From Lampropedia hyalina DSM 16112 (GTDB taxonomy: Bacteria > Pseudomonadota > Gammaproteobacteria > Burkholderiales > Burkholderiaceae_C), in assembly GCF_900129055.1 (NCBI RefSeq), contig NZ_FQUZ01000009.1:40638-103912 (forward strand): 63,275 bases of DNA. The letters run 5' to 3'. The notes below the pieces were generated by a model. That model was not told the origin of the DNA. It did not search any database and saw nothing but the letters and a program-made list of their open reading frames with translations. This document shows, piece by piece, positions 9,205 through 17,615 of this stretch (its first letter is position 1; each line of letters opens with the position of its first letter). The translations under genes were made by a program, and so were the position numbers.

Positions 9205-9528
9205 TTATTCAGATTGACCAATTGTCAGCTGCACTTCGACACGCCGATTTCTTGCATCAGCTGGATCAATTCCTGCCAACGGGCTGGAGTCTCCATAACC
9301 AGCGACGATGATGCGACGGGCAGTATCCGAGTCAAGGTTGCCAATCAATGCTTTTCTTGCTTCCCTTGCACGAGCAGCAGATAGTGTGTAATTGTCGTCA
9401 TACACAGTGCAAAACCTGACAATGTCCGTCACAGGATGTCTGACCGGAAGGTTGTCGGTATGGCCTTCAATAAATATTTTGGAATAGCGATTACCTTCCA
9501 AAAAACTCTCTACTTTTCCTGCACGCCA
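9205..9528 (-). pseudogene. OmpA/MotB-type C-terminal domain remnant
   Basis: The frame encodes a peptidoglycan-binding OmpA-like domain: IFIEGHTDN, then a loop, LSAARAREARKAL, and the closing DARNRRVEVQL. It has no proper N-terminus. A stop (9529-9531) precedes it in frame, and a piece in the neighbouring frame (ending ACRKSREFFGR) appears to continue the protein upstream, consistent with a frameshift near 9500-9530 and decay beyond. Such domains end flagellar MotB, OmpA lipoproteins and ZorB of Zorya defence; too little remains to say which. Confidence 0.55.
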
Positions 9529-9753
9529 TCACTAGCTCAAGAACTGGATGCCAGTGCAGTTCAGGTTCAGCGTATCTTTGCTGGTTTGGTAGTCTCTCTT
9601 GTATTTGCTGCTCTTTTTGTGTATGTACTGAAGTTTAGCGCATTCCAGTCAATACCCTTGACCAGACCCAGCGTTTGGTCAAAGGCCATGACATGGATTC
9701 TTTATGGTATCGATAATTATGTAAATTACAACTTTTTTACAAAATTTAAAATG

Positions 9754-10050
9754 TTATGAATTGATAATTTTTTGCAAATCTTCACAACATTTTTGATTTA
9801 ATTCGCAAAAATCCTTCCAGGAAATATCTTGTTGATAATGCATCACATACTGTAAATCCACTCGACAAACATCTGGTCGTTCCTCATAAATTAGGCATAA
9901 TTCAGTTTTCCTATCAAGATTTCGACAAACTCCATCACCATCATCAAGCCATGCAGTCAAAGATGATTGTGCTACACTGCGACAACATGCACCACAGCAT
10001 GTACATTGAAAAGACGGATTAAATTTCAATAACTTTGACATCTGGATCAT
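9754..10050 (-). CDS. YkgJ-type cysteine-cluster protein
   Basis: 98-aa protein with the CxxCGxCCR signature near the N-terminus (CTCCGACCRS) and further cysteines at CRNLDRKTELC, CRVDL and a terminal CC, the pattern of the YkgJ/UPF0153 putative zinc- or iron-binding family. The start lies inside the end of the upstream gene (32-bp overlap), so translation is probably coupled. It is the last intact gene of a four-gene co-directional set (WYL regulator, membrane protein, 147-aa protein, this gene). Function unknown; the family is often annotated as Zn/Fe-S chelating or methylase-associated. Confidence 0.75.
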   Translation of the reverse strand: MIQMSKLLKFNPSFQCTCCGACCRSVAQSSLTAWLDDGDGVCRNLDRKTELCLIYEERPDVCRVDLQYVMHYQQDISWKDFCELNQKCCEDLQKIINS

Positions 10051-10462
10051 TAATACTATTGATTAGCTGCATAGTTTGTACCATTGGGTTTATTTTTGTT
10101 TGTTCTACAAGCATATTTAATGCAGCATTGATTTGCATTTCATTTCCATTGACAAAACCATCGTTCAATAAGGAAAAGTATTTATCAAAATTTCTTTCTC
10201 TTTCTTTAAAAGTCTCTTTTATCATCATTTGCAATATAGCCGCCTGCTCTCTTATTGCTGATAACTTAACATCTCGATTCGCTGCAATCTGCTCTCTGCG
10301 AGTAATCTCCACTTCACGTGTATTCTGATAATCCTGCCACGCAGTAACCAGAGATCCAAAGCCATCTGCATAATTCAAAACAGCACTTGTTTTAGATAAA
10401 TTTGCAGAAACAAGATTTTCTGTTGCTTTCACAGAATGAACCACCAAATCTTTTTTAGACAT
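10019..10462 (-). CDS. 147-aa hypothetical protein of accessory cassette
   Basis: Soluble, helix-rich protein with no signal peptide or membrane segment; a basic and acidic central helix (EVEITRREQIAANRD) is followed by LQMMIKETFKERERNFDKYF. No family recognised. It sits 59 bp after the glycine-rich membrane protein gene and overlaps the YkgJ-type gene, which argues for a single functional unit. AT-rich codon use differs from the flanking chromosome. Confidence 0.65.
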   Translation of the reverse strand: MSKKDLVVHSVKATENLVSANLSKTSAVLNYADGFGSLVTAWQDYQNTREVEITRREQIAANRDVKLSAIREQAAILQMMIKETFKERERNFDKYFSLLNDGFVNGNEMQINAALNMLVEQTKINPMVQTMQLINSINDPDVKVIEI

Positions 10463-10521
10463 AAAATTTTCCTTTCAAAAAAATCCTATCTGAATTTATT
10501 ATTCAGATAGGATCATGAAAA

Positions 10522-11481
10522 TCATCCCTCGTATTCAATTAGCCCAGAGGTTACAATATTTAGCTTGCTTTTCAAATTTTTTACAGCACTTCCATCAGAT
10601 TCGAGAATGGGCGTATCCAATACTTCTTTCAAAGCCTTGCCAACAACCAGCATTCTTTCAAATGCTTCATCCCAGCCGCACTCTACCTCTGGCTTACACT
10701 TATCAAACACATTGGCCAATTTAATAATAGTTCGCTCCATCTCTCCTGTATTAGTCTGCAAGCCTTGGAGGGCGATTTTCATGATATCAATTTTTGCAAT
10801 GGCCTCATCTGCTTGTGATTCATATTCCCTGGCTTTCGTCAAAGCCTCTTCTGCTTTAGATGCTATAACAAATCCCGTAATCGCAATAGCAGGCCCAGCT
10901 ACAACTCCCCCCAGTACAGCAGTCCCTCCTGCCATTCCCAGCCCTCCAGCAGACAACGCACCACCTCCAAGCCATGCTAATGTAGCATTGCTAGCTGCAA
11001 CACCGCTCAAACTCGCAATTGCCGTTCCAGTTGAAGCTGTCGCAAGCATACCTACAGAACCATACGCGCCCAAACCCATCAGAGCACCACTTACAGTACC
11101 CGATGCAAGGCCTTTCTCAATGGCCAAACTGCCGATTACCATTTTTTCCATTTTCGGCAAATCAAGCTTTTCAATTATTTGCTCAAATCCTTTCAAGGAT
11201 GATTTTGCAGCTTTTCTTTTCTTGATTTGATCAATCAAATATTTAATTTGATCCGCAAATACATTTGCCTTCAACTCCCCAAGGTCTGATAATTTTTTAT
11301 TCGATCTTTCTCTTTCAATATTCAACTCTTTTAATGCTTTTTCATGGCGATTCTTTGCAGAATTACCTATAGATTCAGCTTTATCAAAATTCTCTTTGGC
11401 ATCAAATCCTTTCTTGACGCCGTAAGCCCCAGCAACTAAAGAGGCTCCTCCGAGAATGAGAGGAATAAGAGGTAATGGCAT
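10522..11481 (-). CDS. Glycine-rich membrane protein, candidate pore-type effector
   Basis: 319 aa. A short N-terminal hydrophobic segment (PLIPLILGGASLVAGAYG), a charged coiled coil (about 25-105), then a long Gly/Ala hydrophobic core (about 115-210; for example GALMGLGAYGSVGMLATAS and GGGALSAGGLGMAGGTAVLGG), and a helical C-terminus. Glycine-zipper cores of this kind occur in pore-forming toxins and membrane-acting effectors. That role is inference from composition and context (WYL regulator upstream, small partners downstream). I do not recognise a named family. Confidence 0.6.
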   Translation of the reverse strand: MPLPLIPLILGGASLVAGAYGVKKGFDAKENFDKAESIGNSAKNRHEKALKELNIERERSNKKLSDLGELKANVFADQIKYLIDQIKKRKAAKSSLKGFEQIIEKLDLPKMEKMVIGSLAIEKGLASGTVSGALMGLGAYGSVGMLATASTGTAIASLSGVAASNATLAWLGGGALSAGGLGMAGGTAVLGGVVAGPAIAITGFVIASKAEEALTKAREYESQADEAIAKIDIMKIALQGLQTNTGEMERTIIKLANVFDKCKPEVECGWDEAFERMLVVGKALKEVLDTPILESDGSAVKNLKSKLNIVTSGLIEYEG

Positions 11482-11533
11482 GAAAATACTCCTTTGAAAA
11501 ATTATCGAAAAAACAAGAATTCCACTTTAAATA

Positions 11534-11695
11534 CTAGCGGAAAACATCTCCTTCAGCCTTGTCGCCATAAAGGTGCTTCTGGCGAAGTACGGCAACTTGA
11601 ATCACTGCTGGAATGGTGACACGATAAGCGGCTCCAGAAAGGTCAATTGCAGTCCAAGCCCCAGTGATAGCCCATCCAATAGGCCCAGTAAGAAG
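11534..11695 (-). pseudogene. 3' end of a yaaW/UPF0174-like gene
   Basis: A 53-codon frame with no start and an in-frame stop just upstream ends in [18 protein letters not shown] and [18 protein letters not shown]. This closely resembles what I recall of the E. coli YaaW C-terminus ([18 protein letters not shown]). The rest of the gene is missing: the sequence changes directly into the 3' end of the WYL gene at about 11700, so a deletion or recombination joined them. Function of the UPF0174 family is unknown. Confidence 0.65.
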
Positions 11696-11705
11696 TTATA
11701 TAAAC

Positions 11706-12623
11706 TCACTTTTCCTCCCACCTCCCCAACGCCTGCCGCAAACGCTCCATCAGCAGTTCGTGCCATTCCACGGGCTGGACGATGCGGACGTTGGGTAGCC
11801 AGTACTGCACCACGGGCAGCAACTGATTGGGGTGGTTGATGGCGGTGCTGACCCACAGCGAGCCGTCGGTTTCGGCGTTTTGCCTCTGTTGGGGCAGCAG
11901 CGGGCGGCGGGTGAAGTAATGCGCCACTTCGGGGGTCACGCGCAGCAGCACTTCGGTGGTTTTGGGGGTAAACCACACGTCGTCCTTGCTGTTGATGTAG
12001 GCGTGGTGCTGGGGGTCGGGAGTGAAGCGGCTGGCTTCGTCCACTTCCAGTGCGGTGATGAGGGCGACGCTGAAGTTCTTGAGCAGCCCGCCTTCGAGTG
12101 CGGTCAGGTACCAGATGCCGTTTTTGTGGATGAGCCGGTAGGGCTGGGCGTGGCGCGGTTTGTCCTTGTAGCCAAAACGGCATTCATGTCGGTGTTCGAT
12201 GGCGGCTTGCAGTTCGGCAAAGGCGTTGCTGTGTTCGCCCAGGTCTTCGTGCGGTACGGGCTGTACCTGGGTGGCGCGGCGCGGCTGGGGGGTGTCGAGT
12301 TGCTCCAGCAGGTAGCGCAGGCTGGTGTCAGGGAACAGGTGTTCGGTGCCTGCCATGCGGGCATAGCCATGCAGGAATTTGGTCGGAACCGTGCTGCGAG
12401 AACTGTTCAACAGTTGCCACTGGCCTTCGGCATTGCGCTCAATGATGCCACACAGGCGTTCGCCCAGGTCGCGCTCGATGGTGCGCACATCCACCTGGAA
12501 TTGGCGCGCCAACTGGTGCTTGTCGATGTTGTCGCCCTGGTGCAGCAGGGCCAGGATGTGCGAGAGCCGCTGGGCCAGTTTTTCTCCTCTGGAAGTGGAT
12601 GAAGAATCGGAAGGTTTTGTCAT
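11706..12623 (-). CDS. HTH-WYL domain transcriptional regulator
   Basis: 305-aa regulator: N-terminal DeoR-type winged helix (about 15-65; LAQRLSHILALLHQGDN, QFQVDVRTIERDL), a central WYL ligand-binding domain that literally contains GIWYLTALEGG (about 165-175), and a C-terminal WCX-like segment (LLRVTPEVAHYF). WYL regulators sense nucleic-acid-like ligands and frequently control phage-defence loci. It is divergent from an Xre regulator, and paired inverted repeats lie between them. The downstream, co-directional accessory cassette could be its target. Confidence 0.85.
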   Translation of the reverse strand: MTKPSDSSSTSRGEKLAQRLSHILALLHQGDNIDKHQLARQFQVDVRTIERDLGERLCGIIERNAEGQWQLLNSSRSTVPTKFLHGYARMAGTEHLFPDTSLRYLLEQLDTPQPRRATQVQPVPHEDLGEHSNAFAELQAAIEHRHECRFGYKDKPRHAQPYRLIHKNGIWYLTALEGGLLKNFSVALITALEVDEASRFTPDPQHHAYINSKDDVWFTPKTTEVLLRVTPEVAHYFTRRPLLPQQRQNAETDGSLWVSTAINHPNQLLPVVQYWLPNVRIVQPVEWHELLMERLRQALGRWEEK

Positions 12624-12681
12624 GAAGCAGTCAGTGAAATGGGTTGAATGGGGTCGATCAGCCGACTATAGACAATGCTTC

Positions 12682-12696
12682 CGACAGGTTTTGTCG
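12682..12696. promoter_or_regulatory. Operator copy 1, CGACA-N5-TGTCG
   Basis: CGACAGGTTTTGTCG, an inverted repeat 59 bp upstream of the WYL start. An identical-arm copy lies 89 bp away in front of the Xre gene. It is a likely binding site for one of the two divergent regulators. Confidence 0.6.
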
Positions 12697-12770
12697 TGGT
12701 ATGGATGGATTCAGAAAAATTTGTACCAAATTGATTGTATGCGCAATTTGCAGCATATATACGGAATTTC

Positions 12771-12785
12771 CGACAAGCCCTGTCG
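12771..12785. promoter_or_regulatory. Operator copy 2, CGACA-N5-TGTCG
   Basis: CGACAAGCCCTGTCG ends 12 bp before the Xre start codon, where binding would block initiation. Between the two copies is another palindrome, AATTTGTACCAAATT (12718-12732). Same arms and spacing as copy 1. Confidence 0.6.
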
Positions 12786-12797
12786 CACCATTTCTGT

Positions 12798-13043
12798 ATG
12801 GGCGATATGGTCGATCAGGCACTGGGGCAGGCGTTGCGCAAGCTGCGCACGGAACGCGGCTGGAGTCAGTCGGAATTGGCCCTGCGCGTTCAGATGGATC
12901 GCAATTATTTGTCGTTGATCGAGCTGGGTCGAAACAGCCCGAGTGTGCGGATGCTGGTGCGGCTGTGCATGGCTCTGGATGTACGCGCCACCGATGTGAT
13001 GGCCGATGTGGAACGACGGCTGGAGGCGCAGAGGCTGTTTTGA
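12798..13043 (+). CDS. Xre-family HTH regulator
   Basis: 81-aa single-domain Cro/C1-type repressor: GQALRKLRTERGWSQSELAL followed by the recognition helix region RNYLSLIELGRNSPS and a short C-terminal helix. It has the length of the smallest Xre regulators. Divergent from the WYL gene with shared inverted repeats, so the two probably cross-regulate. Confidence 0.85.
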   Translation: MGDMVDQALGQALRKLRTERGWSQSELALRVQMDRNYLSLIELGRNSPSVRMLVRLCMALDVRATDVMADVERRLEAQRLF

Positions 13044-13153
13044 ATGCGATTGGCGGCAGTGGCCGCACACCGTACCTCCCATTTTGGAATGCAGTTCTAC
13101 AATAGCCGCTGTGTTCCGATTCCCCATCCCTGCCACACGAGGAGGCCACATCC

Positions 13154-13960
13154 ATGCCGCACCCGTCACACACACCTTTTGTTCCGTTCTTCCACTTTCG
13201 CTCACGCTGGCTGGCTGCTTCGGCGGCCTTGGCTTTGAGTCTGTCACTGTCAGGCTGCAATGTGCTGGAAAACCCCGATATGGTGACCGCCGGAGCCGGT
13301 CTGGTTCGCGCCGCAACACTGACGCAGACGGAAGTGGCGGTGCTGTCAGCGCAGTCGTGTGAAGCGATGGATGCACAAAGCCAGGTGCTGCCCAGCAACA
13401 GTGCCTATGGCCAGCGGCTGCAACGGCTGGTGACGCAGTTTCCCCGCGATGTGAATGGACAGGCATTGCAATATCGGGTGTACCAGAACAAGGAGCCGAA
13501 TGCCTGGGCGATGGCCAATGGCTGTGTGCGGGTGTATTCCGGGTTGATGGATTTGATGAATGACGATGAGCTGCGCGGGGTGGTCGGTCATGAGATCGGC
13601 CACGTTGCATTGGGGCATTCCACCGCACGGATGCGCACGGTGTATGCCACTTCGGCGGCACGGCAGGCGATTGCAGCCAGCGGTAGTTCAGTAGCGGCGG
13701 CACTGTCGCAGTCGATGGCGGGCGATCTGGCGGAGACGTTCATCAATGCACAGTTCTCCCAGGTGCAGGAGACGGCTGCCGACAACTATGCCTACGATCT
13801 GCTGACTCAATTGCAGTTGAACCGCCAGGGTCTGGTGACGGGCTTCCAGAAGCTGTCGGCCCTCAGCGGAGGCGGTAGTGGTCTGCCTTTCCTGAGCAGC
13901 CACCCACCTTCGGGCAAACGTGCACAGAACATCCAGAACCGGCTCAACCAGGAGCGGTGA
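13154..13960 (+). CDS. M48-family zinc metalloprotease lipoprotein
   Basis: 268 aa. The signal peptide ends in a lipobox (SLSLSGC), so it is an outer-membrane-anchored periplasmic protein. The catalytic HEIGH motif (VVGHEIGHVALGH) and the downstream Glu ligand (QETAADNYAYDLL) define a peptidase M48C. The closest functional models are LoiP/YggG-type proteases in envelope quality control. GAGGAGG precedes the ATG. The end SHPPSGKRAQNIQNR is typical of this group. Confidence 0.9.
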   Translation: MPHPSHTPFVPFFHFRSRWLAASAALALSLSLSGCNVLENPDMVTAGAGLVRAATLTQTEVAVLSAQSCEAMDAQSQVLPSNSAYGQRLQRLVTQFPRDVNGQALQYRVYQNKEPNAWAMANGCVRVYSGLMDLMNDDELRGVVGHEIGHVALGHSTARMRTVYATSAARQAIAASGSSVAAALSQSMAGDLAETFINAQFSQVQETAADNYAYDLLTQLQLNRQGLVTGFQKLSALSGGGSGLPFLSSHPPSGKRAQNIQNRLNQER

Positions 13961-13965
13961 ACGGC

Positions 13966-14985
13966 TCAGATACGCGCGTTCACTTTCAAGTCGCCCTGGC
14001 GTATCCAACCCCAACGGCGCAGTACCGCAGCAAATAACAACGTCAGGGCCGCTGGCAACAGAAAGTGCAGCAGGCCGATGGAGAGCCAGACTTCGCGCCC
14101 ATCCCCCATGGCTGCCAGTGTGCCCACCTGCCCGACGAAGCCGCTGGTTCCCATGCCGGAGCCGGTGGGAATGTTCTGCATGCCAAAGCCCAGCGTGGCC
14201 ACCGGCCCCAGGATGGCCGCAGCCAGTGTGGGTGGAATCCAGATGCGTGGGTTGCGCACAATATTGGGCAGTTGCAGCATGCTGGTTCCCAGGCCTTGAC
14301 TGAGCAGGCCCGACAGGCCGTTCTCGCGGAAGCTCATGACGGCAAAGCCGATCATCTGGCAGGCACAACCGACGGTGGCGGCTCCACCGGCCAACCCGCC
14401 CAGGTTGAGCGAGATGGCCAGTGCCGCGCTGGAAGTGGGGCCGGTGAGAATCATGCCCATGACGACGGCCAGAATCACGCTCATCAGCAATGGCTGCAAG
14501 CCCATCGCCCATTGAATGGTCTGGCCCGTGATTTCAAATACACTGCCAATCAGTGGTGATAGCCACTGTGCCACCAGAAAGCCGCTGACCAGTGCCGTGG
14601 CCGGGGTGAGGATGATGTCGATGGGCGTGGTCTTGCTCACCAGTTTGCTCATTTCGGTGGCCACGGCTACGGCCACAAAGCAGCCCACCGGGCCGCCCAG
14701 CTTCGCGCCCATCGCTCCAATGGCGGCACTGGCGAAGATGACGATGGGCGGTGCCTTCAGGCCATAAGCCACCCCCACGCCGATGGCCGCGCCCATGCTG
14801 CCCTGTGCCATGGCTCCGGCCTCGATCAGCCACGGTGCATCGACCCAACCGCCCACAGTTTTGAGAATCAGGCCAATCACCAGGGAGCCAAACAGCCCCA
14901 GCGTCATGTAGTTCAGGGCTTCGATGCCGTAGCGGCGCAACGAAAATTCAATGTCGCGTTTTTTCAGGAAGGTCTGAAGGGACAT
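13966..14985 (-). CDS. PTS EIIC-like (PfoR-type) membrane protein
   Basis: 339-aa multi-pass membrane protein resembling the PTS_EIIC_2/PfoR group: N-terminal FLKKRDIEFSLRRYGIEALN, many Gly/Ala-rich membrane helices, and conserved TGPTSSAALAISL. No EIIA, EIIB, HPr or EI gene is nearby, so it is more likely a stand-alone transporter than a functioning PTS permease. Substrate unknown. The start at 14985 is chosen because residues upstream do not fit the family. Confidence 0.75.
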   Translation of the reverse strand: MSLQTFLKKRDIEFSLRRYGIEALNYMTLGLFGSLVIGLILKTVGGWVDAPWLIEAGAMAQGSMGAAIGVGVAYGLKAPPIVIFASAAIGAMGAKLGGPVGCFVAVAVATEMSKLVSKTTPIDIILTPATALVSGFLVAQWLSPLIGSVFEITGQTIQWAMGLQPLLMSVILAVVMGMILTGPTSSAALAISLNLGGLAGGAATVGCACQMIGFAVMSFRENGLSGLLSQGLGTSMLQLPNIVRNPRIWIPPTLAAAILGPVATLGFGMQNIPTGSGMGTSGFVGQVGTLAAMGDGREVWLSIGLLHFLLPAALTLLFAAVLRRWGWIRQGDLKVNARI

Positions 14986-15109
14986 GGCCGTGCCTCTGGA
15001 TAAAAACAAAGAATGCGAATGGGAATATACCACCAGCATCGATACTTTTAATCAAAATGAGCATTTCATGCGCAGCAACACCCCCGAAGCTCGCGGTGCA
15101 TCAGATGGA

Positions 15110-16585
15110 TCAAATGGTCTTGATCGTCTGCATCTGCGATTTGCGGGCCATGCTCAATGCGGCGGCCAGCAGCGCGAAAGCCGTGGCAATGGCAAAGCTC
15201 CAGGGGGAACCCAGGGCACTGCTGGTGGGCGGAAAGAGTGCGAATATGCCAGCAGCCAGAGCTGCCCCCAGGGATTGCCCTGTGAGCCGTGCCCCGCTGA
15301 GCATTCCACCTGCCGCGCCAGCACGGTGTGCCGGTGCGCTGGTGACAATAGTGTGATTGTTGGGCGACTGGAACAGCGCGAACCCGACACCACACAAGGC
15401 AAGCCGCCAGGCCATGTTCCAGAAACTCACCTGTGCAGGCATCAGTGCCAGCATCAGCAAGCCCAGCGCGAACAGCACCATGCCAATGCCGCCCAGGGTC
15501 GCGCTGGAGTAGCGGCCAATCAGGCGACCGGAAATGGGGGCGGTCGCCACGCTGGCCAGTGGCCAGACACTGACCAGAATGCCCGCCTCCAGCGCGCCAC
15601 GCTCCAGAATCACCAGCAGCAGGAATGGCAGGGCGATGAAGCCCATCATCTGCGCGGCAAAGGCTGTGAGGGAACTGCCTACCGACAGCGCAAACACCGG
15701 GATGCGCAGCAAATCCAGCGGCAGCAGTGGTTCGTGTAGACTGCGCTGGCGGCGCACATACACGATTCCGACCACCGTGCCGACCAGCATCAGCAGCCCC
15801 GGTGTGAGCCAGTGCGCCCCCATGCCCTGCACCGCCACTTCTTCGGCCAGCACCTTGAAGCCCCAGAACAGCAGGGCAAACATGCTGATGTTCAGCAGTA
15901 CGTCCAGCCAGCGCACGGTTTCGTGGGGCTGGGGTGGTGGATCAGGCGGCAGAAAGCGCAGCCCCAGCCAGACCACCAGCACCGACAATGGAATGGTGAT
16001 GCCAAACAGCCAGTGCCAAGAAAAAACCGAGAGCATCAGCGCGGCAAACGATGGCCCGGCCACGGCAGCCGTCCCCACCACCAGGGCATTGAGTGAGATG
16101 CCGCGCCCCAACTGGCTGAGCGGATAGGTGCGCCGCAGCAGCACGGTGTTGGCTGTCATCACCGCCGCCGAAAAAGCACCCTGAAGCGTGCGCCCCAGCA
16201 CCAGCATCCAGAGGCTTTCTGCCAGCACACACAGGATCGCCGCCGTCCCAAAAGCGGCAATGCCCCACAGGTACAGCCGCTTGTGCCCCAGCCGGTCGCC
16301 CAGCGAGGCTGCGGGCAGCAACAGACACAGTACGGCAATCTGGTAGCTGCTGATGAGCCAGATGATGGAGGATTCGGCAATGCCCAGATCGCGCGCAATC
16401 GTGGGCAATGCCATCGTGATGAGGGAGCCATCCAGCACCACCATGCCCAGTGCCAGCAGAATCACCAGCACAGACCAGAAACGCTGTGGGGCAGGAAGCC
16501 CACCCTCGTTGCAAGCCTCGCTCCCAGAAGGCCGTGATGCAAGGGCGACGGTTTTCGTCAGATGGCTGGACAGGTCGTCTGGCAT
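15110..16585 (-). CDS. MFS drug-type exporter (DHA2, 14-TMS)
   Basis: 491-aa major facilitator of the EmrB/QacA group, with the motif C region LDGSLITMALPTIARDLG in the first helix and the motif A loop GDRLGHKRLYLWG. It probably exports toxic or amphipathic compounds by proton antiport. Only 4 bp separate it from the upstream yejB-like gene, so both may be one transcript. No regulator adjoins it. Confidence 0.88.
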   Translation of the reverse strand: MPDDLSSHLTKTVALASRPSGSEACNEGGLPAPQRFWSVLVILLALGMVVLDGSLITMALPTIARDLGIAESSIIWLISSYQIAVLCLLLPAASLGDRLGHKRLYLWGIAAFGTAAILCVLAESLWMLVLGRTLQGAFSAAVMTANTVLLRRTYPLSQLGRGISLNALVVGTAAVAGPSFAALMLSVFSWHWLFGITIPLSVLVVWLGLRFLPPDPPPQPHETVRWLDVLLNISMFALLFWGFKVLAEEVAVQGMGAHWLTPGLLMLVGTVVGIVYVRRQRSLHEPLLPLDLLRIPVFALSVGSSLTAFAAQMMGFIALPFLLLVILERGALEAGILVSVWPLASVATAPISGRLIGRYSSATLGGIGMVLFALGLLMLALMPAQVSFWNMAWRLALCGVGFALFQSPNNHTIVTSAPAHRAGAAGGMLSGARLTGQSLGAALAAGIFALFPPTSSALGSPWSFAIATAFALLAAALSMARKSQMQTIKTI

Positions 16586-16589
16586 GGAT

Positions 16590-17615
16590 TCAGTCGAATT
16601 TCACCCGTGGATCGACCCAGACATAGCACAGGTCGCTGATGAGCTTGGTCAGCAGCCCTATCAGGGTGAACAGGTAGAGGGTTCCCAGCACCACCGGATA
16701 ATCACGCCGGATGATGCTCTCGTAGCCCAGCAGTCCCAGGCCATCGAGTGTGAACAGGGTTTCGATGAGCAGCGCACCCGCAAAGAACGCGCCGATGAAA
16801 GCAGCCGGAAAGCCCGTGACAATCGGAATGAGCGCGTTGCGGAATACATGCTTCCACAGCACCTGCCGCTGGCTCAAGCCCTTGGCATGGGCGGTGAGCA
16901 CATACTGCTTGCGGATTTCCTCCAGCACGGCGTTCTTCGTCAGCAGCGTGGTGACGGCAAAACTGCCCGCCACCATCGAGGCCACCGGCAACGTGATGTG
17001 CCAGAGGTAATCCAGTATTTTCTGGCCCAGCGGCATTTCGCTCCAGCCCGGCGATACCAGTCCGCGCAACGGAAACCACTCCAGCTGCCCGCCCAGCAGT
17101 ACCAGCAGGGCCACTCCCAGCACAAAGCCCGGCACCGCATAACCGGCCAGCACCAGCAGGCTGGAGAGCAGATCGAAGCGGGTTCCCGCCCGCACCGCCT
17201 TGGCCACACCCAGTGGAATGGCAATCGCGTAGCTGATGAAAAACGTCCACAGCCCCAGGCTGATGGATACAGGCAGTTTTTCCTTGATGAGTTCCCACAC
17301 CGCCTTGTTGTGCATGAAGCTGTCGCCCAGGTCGAAGCGGGCAAAACCCGTCAGCATGTTCCAGAAACGCACATGGGCGGGCTGGTCGAAACCATACAGT
17401 GCCTTGATGGTTTCCAGCCGCTGCGCATCGATGCCTTCATGCCCCCGGTAGCTAAGCCCTGCCCCATCCACCCCCCCCAGCCCGGCACGCGATTCGGCCA
17501 GGTACTGCTCCACTGGCCCGCCAGGCACAAACTGCACAATCGTGAAGGTAATCAGCAGCACCCCTAACAGGGTCGGCAGCATCAATGCGAGGCGTTTGAG
17601 GATGTAGCTGAACAT
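16590..17615 (-). CDS. yejB: YejB-like oligopeptide/microcin C ABC permease, orphan
   Basis: 341-aa inner-membrane permease with the DppB/OppB fold; YejB-type features include VPGGPVEQYLAE, a GLSYRGHEGIDAQ insertion and the EAA-like loop YVLTAHAKGLSQRQVLWKHV. In YejABEF it pairs with YejE, the ATPase YejF and the binding protein YejA to import peptide-nucleotides and microcin C. Here none of these partners follows; the next gene is an MFS exporter. It is either a fragment of a broken operon or works with partners elsewhere. The first ~200 bp upstream (17616-17823) show no gene I can name. Confidence 0.88.
   Translation of the reverse strand: MFSYILKRLALMLPTLLGVLLITFTIVQFVPGGPVEQYLAESRAGLGGVDGAGLSYRGHEGIDAQRLETIKALYGFDQPAHVRFWNMLTGFARFDLGDSFMHNKAVWELIKEKLPVSISLGLWTFFISYAIAIPLGVAKAVRAGTRFDLLSSLLVLAGYAVPGFVLGVALLVLLGGQLEWFPLRGLVSPGWSEMPLGQKILDYLWHITLPVASMVAGSFAVTTLLTKNAVLEEIRKQYVLTAHAKGLSQRQVLWKHVFRNALIPIVTGFPAAFIGAFFAGALLIETLFTLDGLGLLGYESIIRRDYPVVLGTLYLFTLIGLLTKLISDLCYVWVDPRVKFD

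Noticed and set aside
9436-9759. Plus-strand open frame with a hydrophobic stretch (RIFAGLVVSLVFAALFVYVL)
   Set aside because: It lies opposite the OmpA-like remnant, whose domain signature is clear on the minus strand; no ribosome-binding site and no recognisable family. Kept as doubtful rather than annotated.
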